Assembly: GCA_040766665.1 (NCBI GenBank)
Contig: JAXGQD010000006.1
Span: 153,375 to 217,374 of the forward strand
Length of the DNA stretch: 64,000 bases
Reading direction: 5' to 3'
DNA from: JAXGQD01 sp040766665
GTDB lineage: Bacteria; Bacillota; Clostridia; Saccharofermentanales; Fastidiosipilaceae
Shown: positions 1-9,320 of the stretch, one piece after another
Layout: each line of letters begins with the position of its first letter
How positions within the stretch are numbered: position 1 is the first letter of the stretch
Notes under the pieces: model-generated
What the model was told of the DNA's origin: nothing
What the model saw: the letters and a program-made list of their open reading frames with translations, nothing else
The model's database searches: none
Made by a program: the position numbers and the translations under genes

Positions 1-1706
1 CGGAAACGCTCTGGGACAGAGAGTTTGCCGATGCGTTCCCCTATGAGGAAACCGATGATCAACTGCGCTGCATCAGAGAAATCAGTGCGGATATGGAGAG
101 CCCGCAGGTTATGGACCGGCTGCTTTGCGGGGATGTTGGTTTTGGCAAAACAGAAGTCGCTTTCCGAGCTGTGTTCAAATGTGTGCAGGACGGCATGCAA
201 GCCGCCATTCTGGCGCCCACGACAGTCCTGGCGCAGCAGCATTATCAAAACTTTATGGAGCGCATCGGCTCTTTTCCGGTGAAGGTGGGGCTTTTATCGC
301 GTTTTGCCACTGTTAAAGAACGTGCCAAAACCGTGCGCGGTCTCAAGAGCGGTGCGATAGACGTGGTCATCGGCACCCATCGCATCTTATCCAAGGATGT
401 CGCTTTTAAAAACCTTGGACTTCTAGTGGTGGATGAGGAACAACGTTTCGGTGTGGACCATAAAGAAAAGTTAAAGGCGCTGACGCCCAGCGTTGATGTG
501 CTCAGCATGTCGGCGACTCCGATTCCGCGCACCTTGCACATGTCGATGTCCGGTATCCGCGATATATCGGTGATTGATGAGGCGCCCGAGGACCGCCGCC
601 CCGTGCAGACCTATGTCATGGAGTATGACGAAGCTCTGATTCAGGACGCCATTCTGCGCGAGATTGCGCGCGAAGGCCAGGTTTTTTATCTGCACAACAA
701 TACGCATACGATTCTGGAGAAGGCGGTGCAACTGGAGCAGCTATTGCCGGGGGCACGCATTTTGGTGGCGCATGGGCAAATGTCCGAACGTGAGCTGGAA
801 GACGTGATTATGGCCTTTATCCGAGGCGAGGCTGACATCCTGGTTTGTACGACCATCATCGAGTCCGGTATCGACATGCCCCGCGTCAATACGTTGATTG
901 TTGAACACGCCGACCGCATGGGTCTGGCACAGCTTTATCAGTTGCGCGGGCGCGTGGGGCGCTCGAACGACAGGCCTATGCCTATATCACTTATCAGCGA
1001 GATAAGGTTTTAACAGAGGTGGCGGAAAAGCGCCTGGCGACCATCCGCGACTTTACCGAATTGGGAGCCGGATTCAAAATCGCCCTGCGCGATTTAGAGG
1101 TGCGCGGTGCGGGCAATCTGCTCGGTGCGGAACAGCACGGGCAACTCAATGCCATCGGCTACGATCTCTATACGCGCATGTTGGATGAGGAAATTCAATT
1201 GGCAAAATCCTCCCCCGAAGGCGCCGCTGACGAAGCCGGCCTGAAACCTTCCTCACGTGTCGACTGTGTTTTGGAGCTCAGCCTCGATTCCTATATCAGC
1301 TCTGACTACATCGAAGACGAGGGCGAGCGCATGGACATTTACCGGCGCATCGCTCAGATCAGCGATTTGGAGATTTATCGCGATGTAGTAGACGAGCTGC
1401 TGGACCGCTACGGCGACCCGCCAGCGACAGTCACGACTTTGATGGATGTGGCCTATGTGCGGGCGAGAGCCGGGGCACTGGGCTTCTCCAAAATTTCCAT
1501 CGTCAAAGACAGCGCGGTCTTTAGCTACAGTACGGAGATTCGCCCGATATGGAGCAGCTCTCGCGGCTCATGAATCTGTCGGATTACAAAGGGCGCTTGC
1601 TTTTCAACGCCGGAACCAAGCCTTTTGTCGTGCTGCGCGGATCGGAGGGGATCAGGCGACATATCCGGCCAAGCTGAGGAAGCTTTTCCAAAAGCTGGAG
1701 GAATAG
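1..1706 (+). CDS. mfd: Transcription-repair coupling factor Mfd, C-terminal part (sequence frameshifted)
   Basis: DNA translocase that removes stalled RNA polymerase and recruits the UvrABC excision machinery. The window opens inside the RecG-like helicase motor: Walker A GDVGFGKTE near base 130, DEEQ box near 430, motif III SATPIPRTLHM near 515, motif VI QLRGRVGRS near 940, then the C-terminal TRCF domain up to KLFQKLEE. The reading frame is continuous only if single bases are restored at about 967 (AACC read as AAC), 1545 (CCGG read as CCG) and 1650 (a G5 run read as G4). Each is a one-base loss, so a sequencing indel is likelier than a decayed gene. The N-terminal UvrB-like and RNA-polymerase-interaction domains lie upstream of the window. 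Confidence 0.95.
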
Positions 1707-1736
1707 GGGTGGCGGCGGGTGACAGGGCTTAAATTT

Positions 1737-1882
1737 GTCGCGGTACTTGGGCGGCCGCGACACCGCTCAAATTCGTCGCGGTACTTGGACGGCTGCGACA
1801 CCGCTTAAATTAGTCGCAGTACTTGGACGGCTGCGACACCGCTAATAATTAGTCGCAGTACTTGGACGGCTGCGACACCGCT
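1737..1882. repeat. Four tandem copies of a 38-39 bp hairpin repeat (family A)
   Basis: Units begin at 1737, 1775, 1813 and 1852, a period of 38, 38 and 39 bp. Each has GTCGC, about 15 bases containing TACTTGG, then GCGAC followed by ACCGCT. In units 3 and 4 the arms are the perfect 7-bp pair GTCGCAG / CTGCGAC round an 11-base loop. Related units occur at 2110, 52346, 52385, 56241, 56282, 56573 and 56612, always between genes. Function unknown; RNA-level hairpins or REP-like mobile repeats are both possible. Confidence 0.9.
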
Positions 1883-1889
1883 AATAATT

Positions 1890-2025
1890 CGGCAAAAATT
1901 GCGTTAATCCAAGCGTGAAGGCTTGTTTTTAAGCGGAAGTAAAGTGATTTGAGGATTTTAGGGACATTATTTTCGATAATCCAAGCGGGATGCCCGGGCA
2001 AGTTGGATTAACGGAAAAAATGCCG
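1890..2025. repeat. Small inverted-repeat element, MITE-like
   Basis: About 23-bp imperfect terminal inverted repeats: one end starts CGGCAAAAATTGCGTTAATC at 1890, the other ends at 2025 and its complement shares CGGCA and GTTAATCCAA. A further GATAATCCAAGCGGG lies inside, and another TTGGATTAACG copy lies just outside at about 2074. No coding capacity. Resembles a miniature inverted-repeat element, but no target duplication was established. Confidence 0.5.
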
Positions 2026-2109
2026 AGATTGTTGCTAAAAAAGACGATTTCAAAGGTCTGTGGGAGCTGAATCTTGGATTAACGAAAAAATCTACGGTAA
2101 ATTGACCGA

Positions 2110-2134
2110 TTCGCAGTACTTGGGAGGCTGCGAC
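2110..2134. repeat. Single family A hairpin unit
   Basis: One degenerate unit, TTCGCAGTACTTGGGAGG then CTGCGAC, standing alone between the inverted-repeat element and the CCCAAA tract. Confidence 0.7.
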
Positions 2135-2140
2135 CCGCCA

Positions 2141-2200
2141 ACCCAAACCCAAACCCAAACCCAAACCCCAAACCCAAACCCAAACAACCCAAACCCCAAC
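2141..2200. repeat. CCCAAA simple-sequence tract
   Basis: About ten C3-C4 runs separated by AAA (a few variants), ending about 19 bases before the trmO start codon and just upstream of its AGGAGG. The minus strand reads (GGGTTT)n, which can in principle fold as a G-quadruplex. Such tracts vary in length by slippage. Confidence 0.9.
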
Positions 2201-2218
2201 ACCGGCACAGGAGGAAAA

Positions 2219-2890
2219 ATGAAGATCATCGCACGCCTGCATAGCGACTTTCCCGAAAAATTCGGCATCCCCCGGCAAAGCGGTTTGGTCAAGAGCCTGC
2301 AAGGCCGCATCGTTTTTGAACCGGAGTACCGGGATCTCAACGCTTTACGCGGTCTGGAAGACTATTCGCATATTTGGGTGATTTGGGAATTCTCGGAAGC
2401 TAAACGTGAGCGCTGGTCCGCGACCGTGCGGCCGCCGCGCCTGGGTGGGAATACGCATATGGGGGTTTTTGCCACGCGTTCGCCCTTCCGCCCGAATCCT
2501 CTCGGCTTATCCTGTCTGGAGTTGGAGCGCATCGAAACGGATACCTCAGAAGGTCCGATTTTACACGTGCGCGGAGCAGACCTGATGGACGGTACGCCCA
2601 TTTTTGATATCAAACCTTATTTGCCTTACGCGGACAGCCATCCTGAGGCGCGCGGCCCCGCTTTCATAGAATCCAATGAGCGAGAAATAGAAGTCCATAT
2701 TCCTGAACTTCTTATGGCAAAAGTCGCGCCCGAAAAACACGCGGCACTGCTGGGCGTCCTGCAAGCGGATCCACGGCCAGCATATCGTGATGACGCGGAG
2801 CGGGTGTATGGGCTGCATTTTGCCGGGATGAACATTCGCTTTCAGGTTATCGACAGAATTCTGCAGGTCGTGGAAATCAATAAAACCTAA
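2219..2890 (+). CDS. trmO: tRNA (N6-threonylcarbamoyladenosine-37) methyltransferase TrmO
   Basis: SAM-dependent methylation of t6A37 in tRNA-Thr. 223 residues. The N-terminal half is the TrmO/YaeB (UPF0066) beta-barrel: DLNALRGLEDYSHIWVIWEF near residues 40-60, the signature THMGVFATRSPFRPNPLGLS near 78-97, and DLMDGTPIFDIKPYLPYADS near 120-140; the C-terminal half ends in the usual FRV-like segment (IRFQVIDR). The ATG at 2219 is chosen because it follows AGGAGG at proper spacing; the frame is open further upstream but there only translates the CCCAAA repeat. It converges on the next gene, overlapping by four bases at the stop codons. Confidence 0.92.
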   Translation: MKIIARLHSDFPEKFGIPRQSGLVKSLQGRIVFEPEYRDLNALRGLEDYSHIWVIWEFSEAKRERWSATVRPPRLGGNTHMGVFATRSPFRPNPLGLSCLELERIETDTSEGPILHVRGADLMDGTPIFDIKPYLPYADSHPEARGPAFIESNEREIEVHIPELLMAKVAPEKHAALLGVLQADPRPAYRDDAERVYGLHFAGMNIRFQVIDRILQVVEINKT

Positions 2891-4068
2891 TTCTGACCCA
2901 AAGACAGCTCTTTATTGAGGCTACTGAAGGCTTTGGTGTCGCCCAATAAAACAAAACCACTGAGGCTTTCGCCGGTGTAGATTTTTTTTGCGTATTGGAA
3001 GAGCTCCAGGTTTTCTTCAATATAAGCGTGGACTTTGGCTAAAGTCTCGCTGTCCAGATTCTTTTCCTCAATCAAACCGGCTGAGGCGATACGCGTGCCC
3101 ATGGTGTTGACCATGTAAGGCGGAATCGGCATTTCGTAAGCCTTGGAACCGCCCACAGCGTTCTCACCGGCGATGGCGCCCTGCTGTTTACCGATCATCC
3201 AAAGTCCGTACCAACGATTGTCATAAATCGCACAGTCACCGGCGGCGTAGATGTCGGGCACGTTGGTGCGCATCTCCTCGTCCACAACAATGAAACGATC
3301 GACCGTCACACCGCTGTCTTCCAGCATTTCCAGACGCGGACGGACACCCGTGGAAATCATGACCAGGTCGGCAGCGTAGTCGTGACCGTCCTCAAGACGG
3401 ACGCCTTCTACTTTGCCTGCTTCATCCGCATAGATTTCAGCGATGTACGCGTTGGTCTCAACTTCTGAGCCTTCCTTGCGCACCTGGTCCGTGAAGATTT
3501 CCGCTGAACGTTCGTCGAGCTGGCGCATCATCAGGCGCGGCAGGCGCTCCAGGACTGCGGTGTGGACGCCTCTTTTGCCAATGGCAAAAGCCGCCTCCAA
3601 GCCCAAAAGCCCTCCTCCGACCACAACAGCCGACTTCACCCCGTCGAGCTTTGCAGAGATACGCAGGGCATCTTCCATGGTCCAAAGGGTTTCAACGCCG
3701 TCAAACTCCGCACCTTTCGTTGGCGGGATGAAGGAATAGCTACCCGTAGCAATGATCAGTTTGTCATAAGCGAGGCTACTGCCGTCTTCCAGCAGGACAT
3801 CCTTGGTGGAAGGCCTTACACGACGGACTTTTTGGCCCAAGCGCAAATCAATACCCAAATCCGTATACCATGACTCGGGATGCAAATAGAGCTTGGAAGC
3901 ATTGTGTGGATCTTCCAGAACCTCGCAGAGGCGTTGGCGGTAGTAGGGAGGGTAGGCGTCCTCGGAAAGGATAGTGATTTGACAGTCTTTATCTTTAGCG
4001 CGCGCGGCCTCTGCAGCCGACAGACCCGCAATCGATGAGCCGATGATCAGTATACGTAATTCGGACAT
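2887..4068 (-). CDS. NAD(P)/FAD-dependent oxidoreductase (nitrite / rubredoxin reductase family)
   Basis: 393-residue flavoprotein of the pyridine nucleotide-disulfide oxidoreductase class I group. FAD-binding GSSIAGLSAAEAA near residues 9-21, second-half NADH site VVGGGLLGLEAA near 150-161, and the FAD-closing motif YAAGDCAIY near 276-284. No redox-active CxxxxC pair follows the FAD motif, so it is the type that passes electrons from NADH to a small partner (rubredoxin-like or NirB-like N-terminal module). No iron-sulfur or sirohaem domain is fused and no rubredoxin is adjacent, so the partner is unknown. It probably helps an anaerobe remove oxygen or reactive species. Confidence 0.8.
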   Translation of the reverse strand: MSELRILIIGSSIAGLSAAEAARAKDKDCQITILSEDAYPPYYRQRLCEVLEDPHNASKLYLHPESWYTDLGIDLRLGQKVRRVRPSTKDVLLEDGSSLAYDKLIIATGSYSFIPPTKGAEFDGVETLWTMEDALRISAKLDGVKSAVVVGGGLLGLEAAFAIGKRGVHTAVLERLPRLMMRQLDERSAEIFTDQVRKEGSEVETNAYIAEIYADEAGKVEGVRLEDGHDYAADLVMISTGVRPRLEMLEDSGVTVDRFIVVDEEMRTNVPDIYAAGDCAIYDNRWYGLWMIGKQQGAIAGENAVGGSKAYEMPIPPYMVNTMGTRIASAGLIEEKNLDSETLAKVHAYIEENLELFQYAKKIYTGESLSGFVLLGDTKAFSSLNKELSLGQN

Positions 4069-4290
4069 GGTACTCTCCCGTTCTGTTTCTGGTTTTATGA
4101 TATTTTTTTACGCTTTAGTTAGCATCAGGATATTCTTCACGAGAAAAAACGTCAATCGCCTTGCTTATTTCTCTCTTTTTCGCCCGCTTTCAGCCTTGAA
4201 AAAAGCAGTGCAGTAGGATAGATTTATTTATGTTTATGTGAAAAAGAGTTAAACGGTTTGAATGCTTGACTCATACGAAAAGGGGTAGTT

Positions 4291-5886
4291 ATGGCAAAGT
4301 ACATTTTTGTAACAGGCGGCGTTGTTTCTTCGTTGGGGAAGGGAATTACAGCGGCATCCTTGGGTAAATTGTTAAAAGCAAGAGGCTTCAAGGTCGTCTT
4401 ACAAAAGTTTGATCCTTATCTCAACGTTGACCCCGGCACGATGAACCCATACCAGCACGGCGAAGTCTTCGTCACCGAAGACGGGGCGGAAACCGACCTT
4501 GACCTGGGTCATTATGAGCGCTTTTTAGACCAACCTTTAAGCCGTAAATCCAGTGTCTCCTCCGGACAGATTTACCAGTCCGTCATCGATAAAGAACGCC
4601 GCGGCGACTACAACGGTAATACGGTTCAGGTCATTCCGCATATCACCAATGAGATTAAGAGCCGCTGTCTGGCTGCCGGCGAAAATGCCGATATCGTGAT
4701 TTCAGAAATCGGTGGTACGGTCGGTGACATCGAGGGCCAGCCCTTCCTGGAAGCGATTCGCCAATTGCATTTCCAACTGGCACAGGAGGACTGCCTCTAT
4801 ATTCATGTGACGCTTTTGCCCTATATCGCAGCCACCGGGGAATTAAAAACCAAACCTACGCAACACTCAGTCAAAGAATTGCAAAAGTCGGGTATTCAAC
4901 CGGACTTTCTGATCTGTCGCAGTGACCTGCATGTGCCCATGGGCATGCGCGAAAAAATCGCACTCTTTTGTAATGTGGCTATCGACCACGTCATCGAAAA
5001 TACCAACTGCGATTCCCTCTACCAGGTTCCGCTGATGCTGGAAGAAGCCAAGTTGGCTGATTTGGTTTGTAAGGACTTACGCCTGGAACCGAAGACCCCG
5101 ATTTATCGAGCTGGAATGAAATGGTGCGGCGCCATCTGCACCCCGAAACCACGGTGAAAATCGCTTTGGTCGGTAAATATGTCCTGCTACGACTCTTTCC
5201 TGAGTGTTGTGGAATCGCTGACCCATGGCGGCATCGCAAACAATGCTGCAATCGACGTGAAGTGGGTCTCATCAGATACACTTACCGCTGAAAATATCGA
5301 ACAGGAACTGGGCGATGTCCACGGCATCTTGGTACCGGGCGGTTTCGGTACCCGTGGCATCGAAGGAAAAATCCTTGCTGTACAGTACGCCCGTGAGAAC
5401 AACATTCCCTTCTTCGGGATCTGCCTTGGTTTGCAAATGGCTGTGATTGAGTTTGCCCGCCATCAGGCCGGACTGCCCGATGCCAATTCGACTGAAGTGG
5501 ATTCGGAAACCCCATTCCCGGTTGTGGACAGAATGCCCGACCAGACCTCCGTGCTGCTAGGTGGCACTATGCGTTTGGGCGGTTATGCCTGTGAAGTGCA
5601 GCCGGATACCAGGCTCTACAAGGCCTATGGGAAATCCGATATCCGCGAGCGCCACCGTCACCGCTATGAACTAAACAATGATTACCTGCCTAAGCTACAG
5701 GAGGCGGGTTTGCGCGTTTCCGGTGTGAACCCCGAATCCGGACTGGTGGAAGCCGTTGAGCTGAACAATCATCCCTGGTTTGTCGGCGTGCAGTTCCATC
5801 CGGAATTCCTTTCCCGTCCTAACAACCCTCATCCCTTGTTCAGAGACTTTGTAAAAGCGGCCATCGATCACGCGAGCCAAGCCTGA
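4291..5886 (+). CDS. pyrG: CTP synthase PyrG (sequence frameshifted)
   Basis: ATP- and glutamine-dependent amination of UTP to CTP. The N-terminal synthetase domain starts KYIFVTGGVVSSLGKGITAA; the C-terminal glutamine amidotransferase carries FFGICLGLQMA (nucleophile Cys) and the GVQFHPEF motif with the catalytic His and Glu. The frame breaks at about 5100 (CCCGGAT read as CCCGAT) and returns at about 5190 after a net loss of two more bases; restoring three bases gives 532 residues, the normal length. Both breaks fall in the linker between the two domains. As this enzyme is normally essential and both halves are perfectly conserved, a sequencing error is the best explanation. SD AAAAGGGG precedes the ATG. 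Confidence 0.95.
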
Positions 5887-5929
5887 GCCTTTTAATTACT
5901 TTATAATAGTGAATGTAATGGCGTGAAAT

Positions 5930-8617
5930 CTAAACCTTCCCGCTGAATGCCGCTTCTTCCTGCAAATCCTGCCGTGATTTCCCAAACCTTTTGCGTAAGA
6001 GGGCGCGGACTTTCTCTGTCCTGAAGAGGGCGTAGAGCAGTTCGGTGAGAACGATGGTGCCGGCGAGTAAGAGGCCTACATAAAGCAGTTTACCGCTAGG
6101 AAAAGCCAACATGAACAGCTTGGGGAAGACGGCGATGGCAATAAAGGGCACCGTCACACAAATCACATAAAGCAGGCGTTTGATCCAATCGAAGGGCAGA
6201 CTGGCGTAATAGAGCGCGCGCAGACTGATATAGATCAGAATGAGCATCGATAGTGTCGACAGCTCGGGGGGGGTCATGCCCATCAGACGATTGAGTAAGG
6301 TCGTTCCGAGCAGCATCAAAGCGGCGCTGATTCCGGGGGGCAGGGCGAGCGGGAAGACGTTGGCCAAGAAAGTACCGCTGACCCTCTCCTTATTGGGTTT
6401 TAAGGCCAGGAAAAATCCGGGAATGCCCACGGTGACAGAACCGATCAGTGAGCCTTGGATGGGAAGAATCGGAAAACTGATGGGCAAAAAGAGCATAAAA
6501 AGGGCAAAAGTCGAGGCATAAATGGTCTTGATCAAGAAGAGCGGTGCAATGCGCTGTATGTTGTTAATGACACGTCTACCTTCGTAAACGGCATCGACCA
6601 TTACACTCATTTTATTGTCCAGCAAAACGATATCTGCCGCCGCACGTGCAGCTTCTGAACCCGATGCCATGGCTACACCACAGTCCGCATCTTTCAAGGC
6701 TAAAACATCGTTCACCCCATCACCGGTCATGGCCACCGTGTGTCCGTTGGCGCGTAAAGCTTTAAGCAGGGCTCTTTTCTGGAAAGGAGAGACACGGCCA
6801 AAGAGCTGATATTCTTCCGCGACCTTTGATAAATCCGCATCCTCAGCAAGTGTACTCATATCGATAAGGCGCTCGAAACCTGCAATACCGGCACGTTTGG
6901 CAATGCCTTCTACGGTGTACGGGTGATCGCCCGAAATGATTTTTATGTCCACGTTCTGCTTACGGAAGTAGTCAAAAGTCTGTGCGACGTCCTTGCGAAT
7001 TTCATCTGCCACGATAAGCAGAGCGACCGGCTGCAGATCACTTAAGGGTTCAGCTTTGTCTAAATCTGCCTCCGTAAGGGCGGTCGGACTCTGTGCCAAG
7101 AGCAGCACGCGGTAACCCAGTTTGGCAAAAGTATCCGCCTCTTCCTTCACTTTAAGCAAGGCGGGACCGTTTAACAATTTCTCTGTTGCCCCGATGTACC
7201 AGGTCCCTTGCCTCGCAAAGCTGATAGCGGACCATTTGCGCTGTGAAGAAAAGGCCATGTACAAGGCTTTTTCCCAAGTTTGCGGTGCCGTTTGCGTTTG
7301 AACTGCAGCATTCAGGAAATACTGATTCAATGCTTTTTGCGTGGCATTGCCACCCGGCGAGTTTTGACAATAAGCCTGTAAGGCCTCTAATAGTTCAGGA
7401 GAGAGTGTAGCGGTTTGCGTGTATTGTGAAAACTTACGACTAAGCAACTGCGACTCCGGACTGGGCTCTGTTATGGTCAATTGCTGCTGTTTCAGGTCTA
7501 AGACGGCAAAGAGCAGCATCTCACCGCTGGTGATGGTCCCGGTCTTGTCCAGACAGAGCACATCAACTCGCGCCAAGGTTTCGATGCTGGGCATGGTCTG
7601 TACCAGTGCGCGCTTTTGCCCAAGAATGACGATAGAAGCGGCCATCGCAATCGAAGTCAGCAGAATCAATCCTTCCGGTAGCATGGAAATGAGCAAACCA
7701 ACGGTCGTGACCTGCTCTCGGACCAAGTCCGCCGGTCCGGCAAAGAAGAACAATTTAACAAAGAGCAGCAGACCCAGAGGAAAGAGGATGTACGAAACAT
7801 ACTTCAGGAGCTTGTTCAAGCCGCGCATCAGGGCAGACTGCTGGTTTTTTTCCGCCTGTGCTTCGAGCGTAATACGAGCGGCAAAAGTATGGCGCGACAC
7901 TTTATCGACCACCAATTGCGCCGCACCGGCCATGGCCACTGAACCGGAAAGCACCGCGTCACCGGGCCGTTTCCGAATCGGATCCGATTCACCGGTCAGC
8001 AGTGATTCATCCACCTCCAAACCTTCCGAAGCAATCACTCGTCCGTCAATGACGATCTGCTGTCCCGCATTGATGAGTAAAAGATCCCCCGGCACAATTT
8101 CTTCCACCGGTATCGTTATCACTTCTGCACTGCGTTGTACCTGGGCGTGGGGCTCGGTCAGAATGGAGAGTTTATCAATGGTCTGTTTCGCCTTTATTTC
8201 CTGAATGAAAGAGACCGCCGTATTGAAGAAAACGACGCCCATGAAAAGCATGTTTCTAAAATAAACGGGATTGCGGATGCTGATGACCAGGACAATGACG
8301 CCCAGAACCGCGTTAATAAAGTTGAAGTAAGTAAAGACATTGTCAAAAAGAATCTGTGCCGTGCTACGTGTCGGTTTTTTTAACGCGAGGTTACCCTGAC
8401 CAGCCTTGTTTAACGCATCCGCTTCAGCCTTGCTTAGCCCTGTGTAGCCTTGCAACGCCTCATCCGAGATAGGTGTCGGCACCGTCTGGGTGATTTCCTG
8501 AATCGTCCGCGCTTCAAGCTGTTTCAGCTTTTTATTGCGAATACGCAAGGGCCTTCTGATACGGGCAGAGCGCAAAAGCCGCTGCCTGGCCCTTCTGCGG
8601 AGCTGGATTTTTTTCAT
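5930..8617 (-). CDS. Cation-transporting P-type ATPase (CtpE-like)
   Basis: 895 residues. Actuator TGES (LLTGESDP near residue 218), M4 motif MLPEGL, phosphorylation motif DKTGTITSG near 356, hinge MTGDGVNDVLALKDAD near 640, and about ten membrane segments. The PEGL rather than CPC or CPH motif excludes heavy-metal pumps; the layout with a basic N-terminus fits the CtpE / P2-like group, for which calcium or magnesium transport has been proposed in mycobacteria. The substrate is therefore only suggested. Its start codon overlaps the stop of the dCMP deaminase gene by four bases (ATGA), so the two are cotranscribed. Confidence 0.85.
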   Translation of the reverse strand: MKKIQLRRRARQRLLRSARIRRPLRIRNKKLKQLEARTIQEITQTVPTPISDEALQGYTGLSKAEADALNKAGQGNLALKKPTRSTAQILFDNVFTYFNFINAVLGVIVLVISIRNPVYFRNMLFMGVVFFNTAVSFIQEIKAKQTIDKLSILTEPHAQVQRSAEVITIPVEEIVPGDLLLINAGQQIVIDGRVIASEGLEVDESLLTGESDPIRKRPGDAVLSGSVAMAGAAQLVVDKVSRHTFAARITLEAQAEKNQQSALMRGLNKLLKYVSYILFPLGLLLFVKLFFFAGPADLVREQVTTVGLLISMLPEGLILLTSIAMAASIVILGQKRALVQTMPSIETLARVDVLCLDKTGTITSGEMLLFAVLDLKQQQLTITEPSPESQLLSRKFSQYTQTATLSPELLEALQAYCQNSPGGNATQKALNQYFLNAAVQTQTAPQTWEKALYMAFSSQRKWSAISFARQGTWYIGATEKLLNGPALLKVKEEADTFAKLGYRVLLLAQSPTALTEADLDKAEPLSDLQPVALLIVADEIRKDVAQTFDYFRKQNVDIKIISGDHPYTVEGIAKRAGIAGFERLIDMSTLAEDADLSKVAEEYQLFGRVSPFQKRALLKALRANGHTVAMTGDGVNDVLALKDADCGVAMASGSEAARAAADIVLLDNKMSVMVDAVYEGRRVINNIQRIAPLFLIKTIYASTFALFMLFLPISFPILPIQGSLIGSVTVGIPGFFLALKPNKERVSGTFLANVFPLALPPGISAALMLLGTTLLNRLMGMTPPELSTLSMLILIYISLRALYYASLPFDWIKRLLYVICVTVPFIAIAVFPKLFMLAFPSGKLLYVGLLLAGTIVLTELLYALFRTEKVRALLRKRFGKSRQDLQEEAAFSGKV

Positions 8618-9108
8618 GCATCGACCTCAAAGTTGAGGCTAATGCTCTTGAGATGAGGTTCCAGGCGGCGCAAGCGCACATCCGCACGTTCCAACATGCG
8701 TTTGGAAACCATGTTGGCGGGGGTACCGCTGTATTTATCCGAAAGATAAACCACTTCACTGATGCCTGATTGGATGATGGCTTTGGCACACTCGTTGCAA
8801 GGAAAGAGCGCAACGTAAATGGAACAGCCGGCCAAGCTGGTACCCAGATTATTTAAAATTGCATTGAGCTCCGCATGGCAGACATAGGGATATTTCGTCT
8901 CGGCATAATCCCCCTCGCGTTCCCAGGACACATCGTCATCGGACGTGCCGCGCGGCATGCCGTTATAACCTGTCGAAATAATCTTCTTGTCCTTATTAAC
9001 AATGCAAGCACCGACTTGAGTGCTGGGATCCTTGCTACGTTCGGCAGCTAAAAGGGCCACGCCCATAAAATATTCGTCCCAACTGATATAGTTACTGCGT
9101 TTCGGCAT
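8614..9108 (-). CDS. dCMP deaminase (ComEB-like)
   Basis: Zinc-dependent deamination of dCMP to dUMP, feeding thymidylate synthesis. 164 residues; the zinc site is visible as CHAELNAI (His and catalytic Glu near residues 78-80) and PCNECAK (two Cys near 103-106), with the SKDPSTQVGACIV entry motif near 25. SD GGAGGT precedes the ATG. First gene of an operon with the P-type ATPase. Pairing with a cation pump has no obvious biochemical meaning. Confidence 0.92.
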   Translation of the reverse strand: MPKRSNYISWDEYFMGVALLAAERSKDPSTQVGACIVNKDKKIISTGYNGMPRGTSDDDVSWEREGDYAETKYPYVCHAELNAILNNLGTSLAGCSIYVALFPCNECAKAIIQSGISEVVYLSDKYSGTPANMVSKRMLERADVRLRRLEPHLKSISLNFEVDA

Positions 9109-9148
9109 TGACGTACCTCCGTGGCGCGCAGATTTGCGCGTCTACCAC

Positions 9149-9156
9149 ACATTATA
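9149..9156 (-). promoter_or_regulatory. Likely -10 box for the dCMP deaminase operon
   Basis: Minus-strand TATAAT at 9156-9151, about 40 bases before the start codon. The -35 region (TTTCTC at 17 bp) is poor. A GCGCA / TGCGC hairpin lies in the untranslated leader at about 9121-9148. Confidence 0.45.
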
Positions 9157-9320
9157 ACGGTCGTGTACAGACTGAGAAAGGCAAAAAGCCCGCCGTTTAC
9201 CGAAAAGCATTTAAGAAAGTATTAAGACTTGCATAAAACAGCGGCTCTCTTGACTTGCTTTATTTTGCCTGCCTGATTATCCTTGCGTTTGAAGAAGAAA
9301 TACAAAGGACAAACGAGAGC

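Larger units (their letters stand above)
1707..2218. other. Gene-free 0.5-kb region made of repeats
   Basis: No credible gene. It holds a four-unit tandem hairpin repeat, an inverted-repeat element of about 136 bp, one further single hairpin unit and a CCCAAA simple repeat, listed separately. The AGGAGG ribosome site of trmO lies at its right edge. Confidence 0.8.

Noticed and set aside
1737..1882. Tandem 38-bp units considered as a CRISPR array
   Set aside because: The whole period is repeated, including what would be spacers; there are no unique spacers, no leader and no cas gene. The unit is a self-contained hairpin also found scattered elsewhere.
2060..2218. Longer N-terminus of trmO through the CCCAAA tract
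   Set aside because: It would encode a TQTQ / NPNP repeat, while the AGGAGG site and the conserved fold place the start at 2219.
4069..4290. pyrG leader as a CTP-sensing attenuator
   Set aside because: No clear promoter with a GGGC-type start and no terminator hairpin are visible in this stretch.
7419..8204. Long open frame opposite the P-type ATPase
   Set aside because: It lies antisense to a highly conserved gene, has Ser/Arg-rich composition typical of shadow frames and no recognisable domain.
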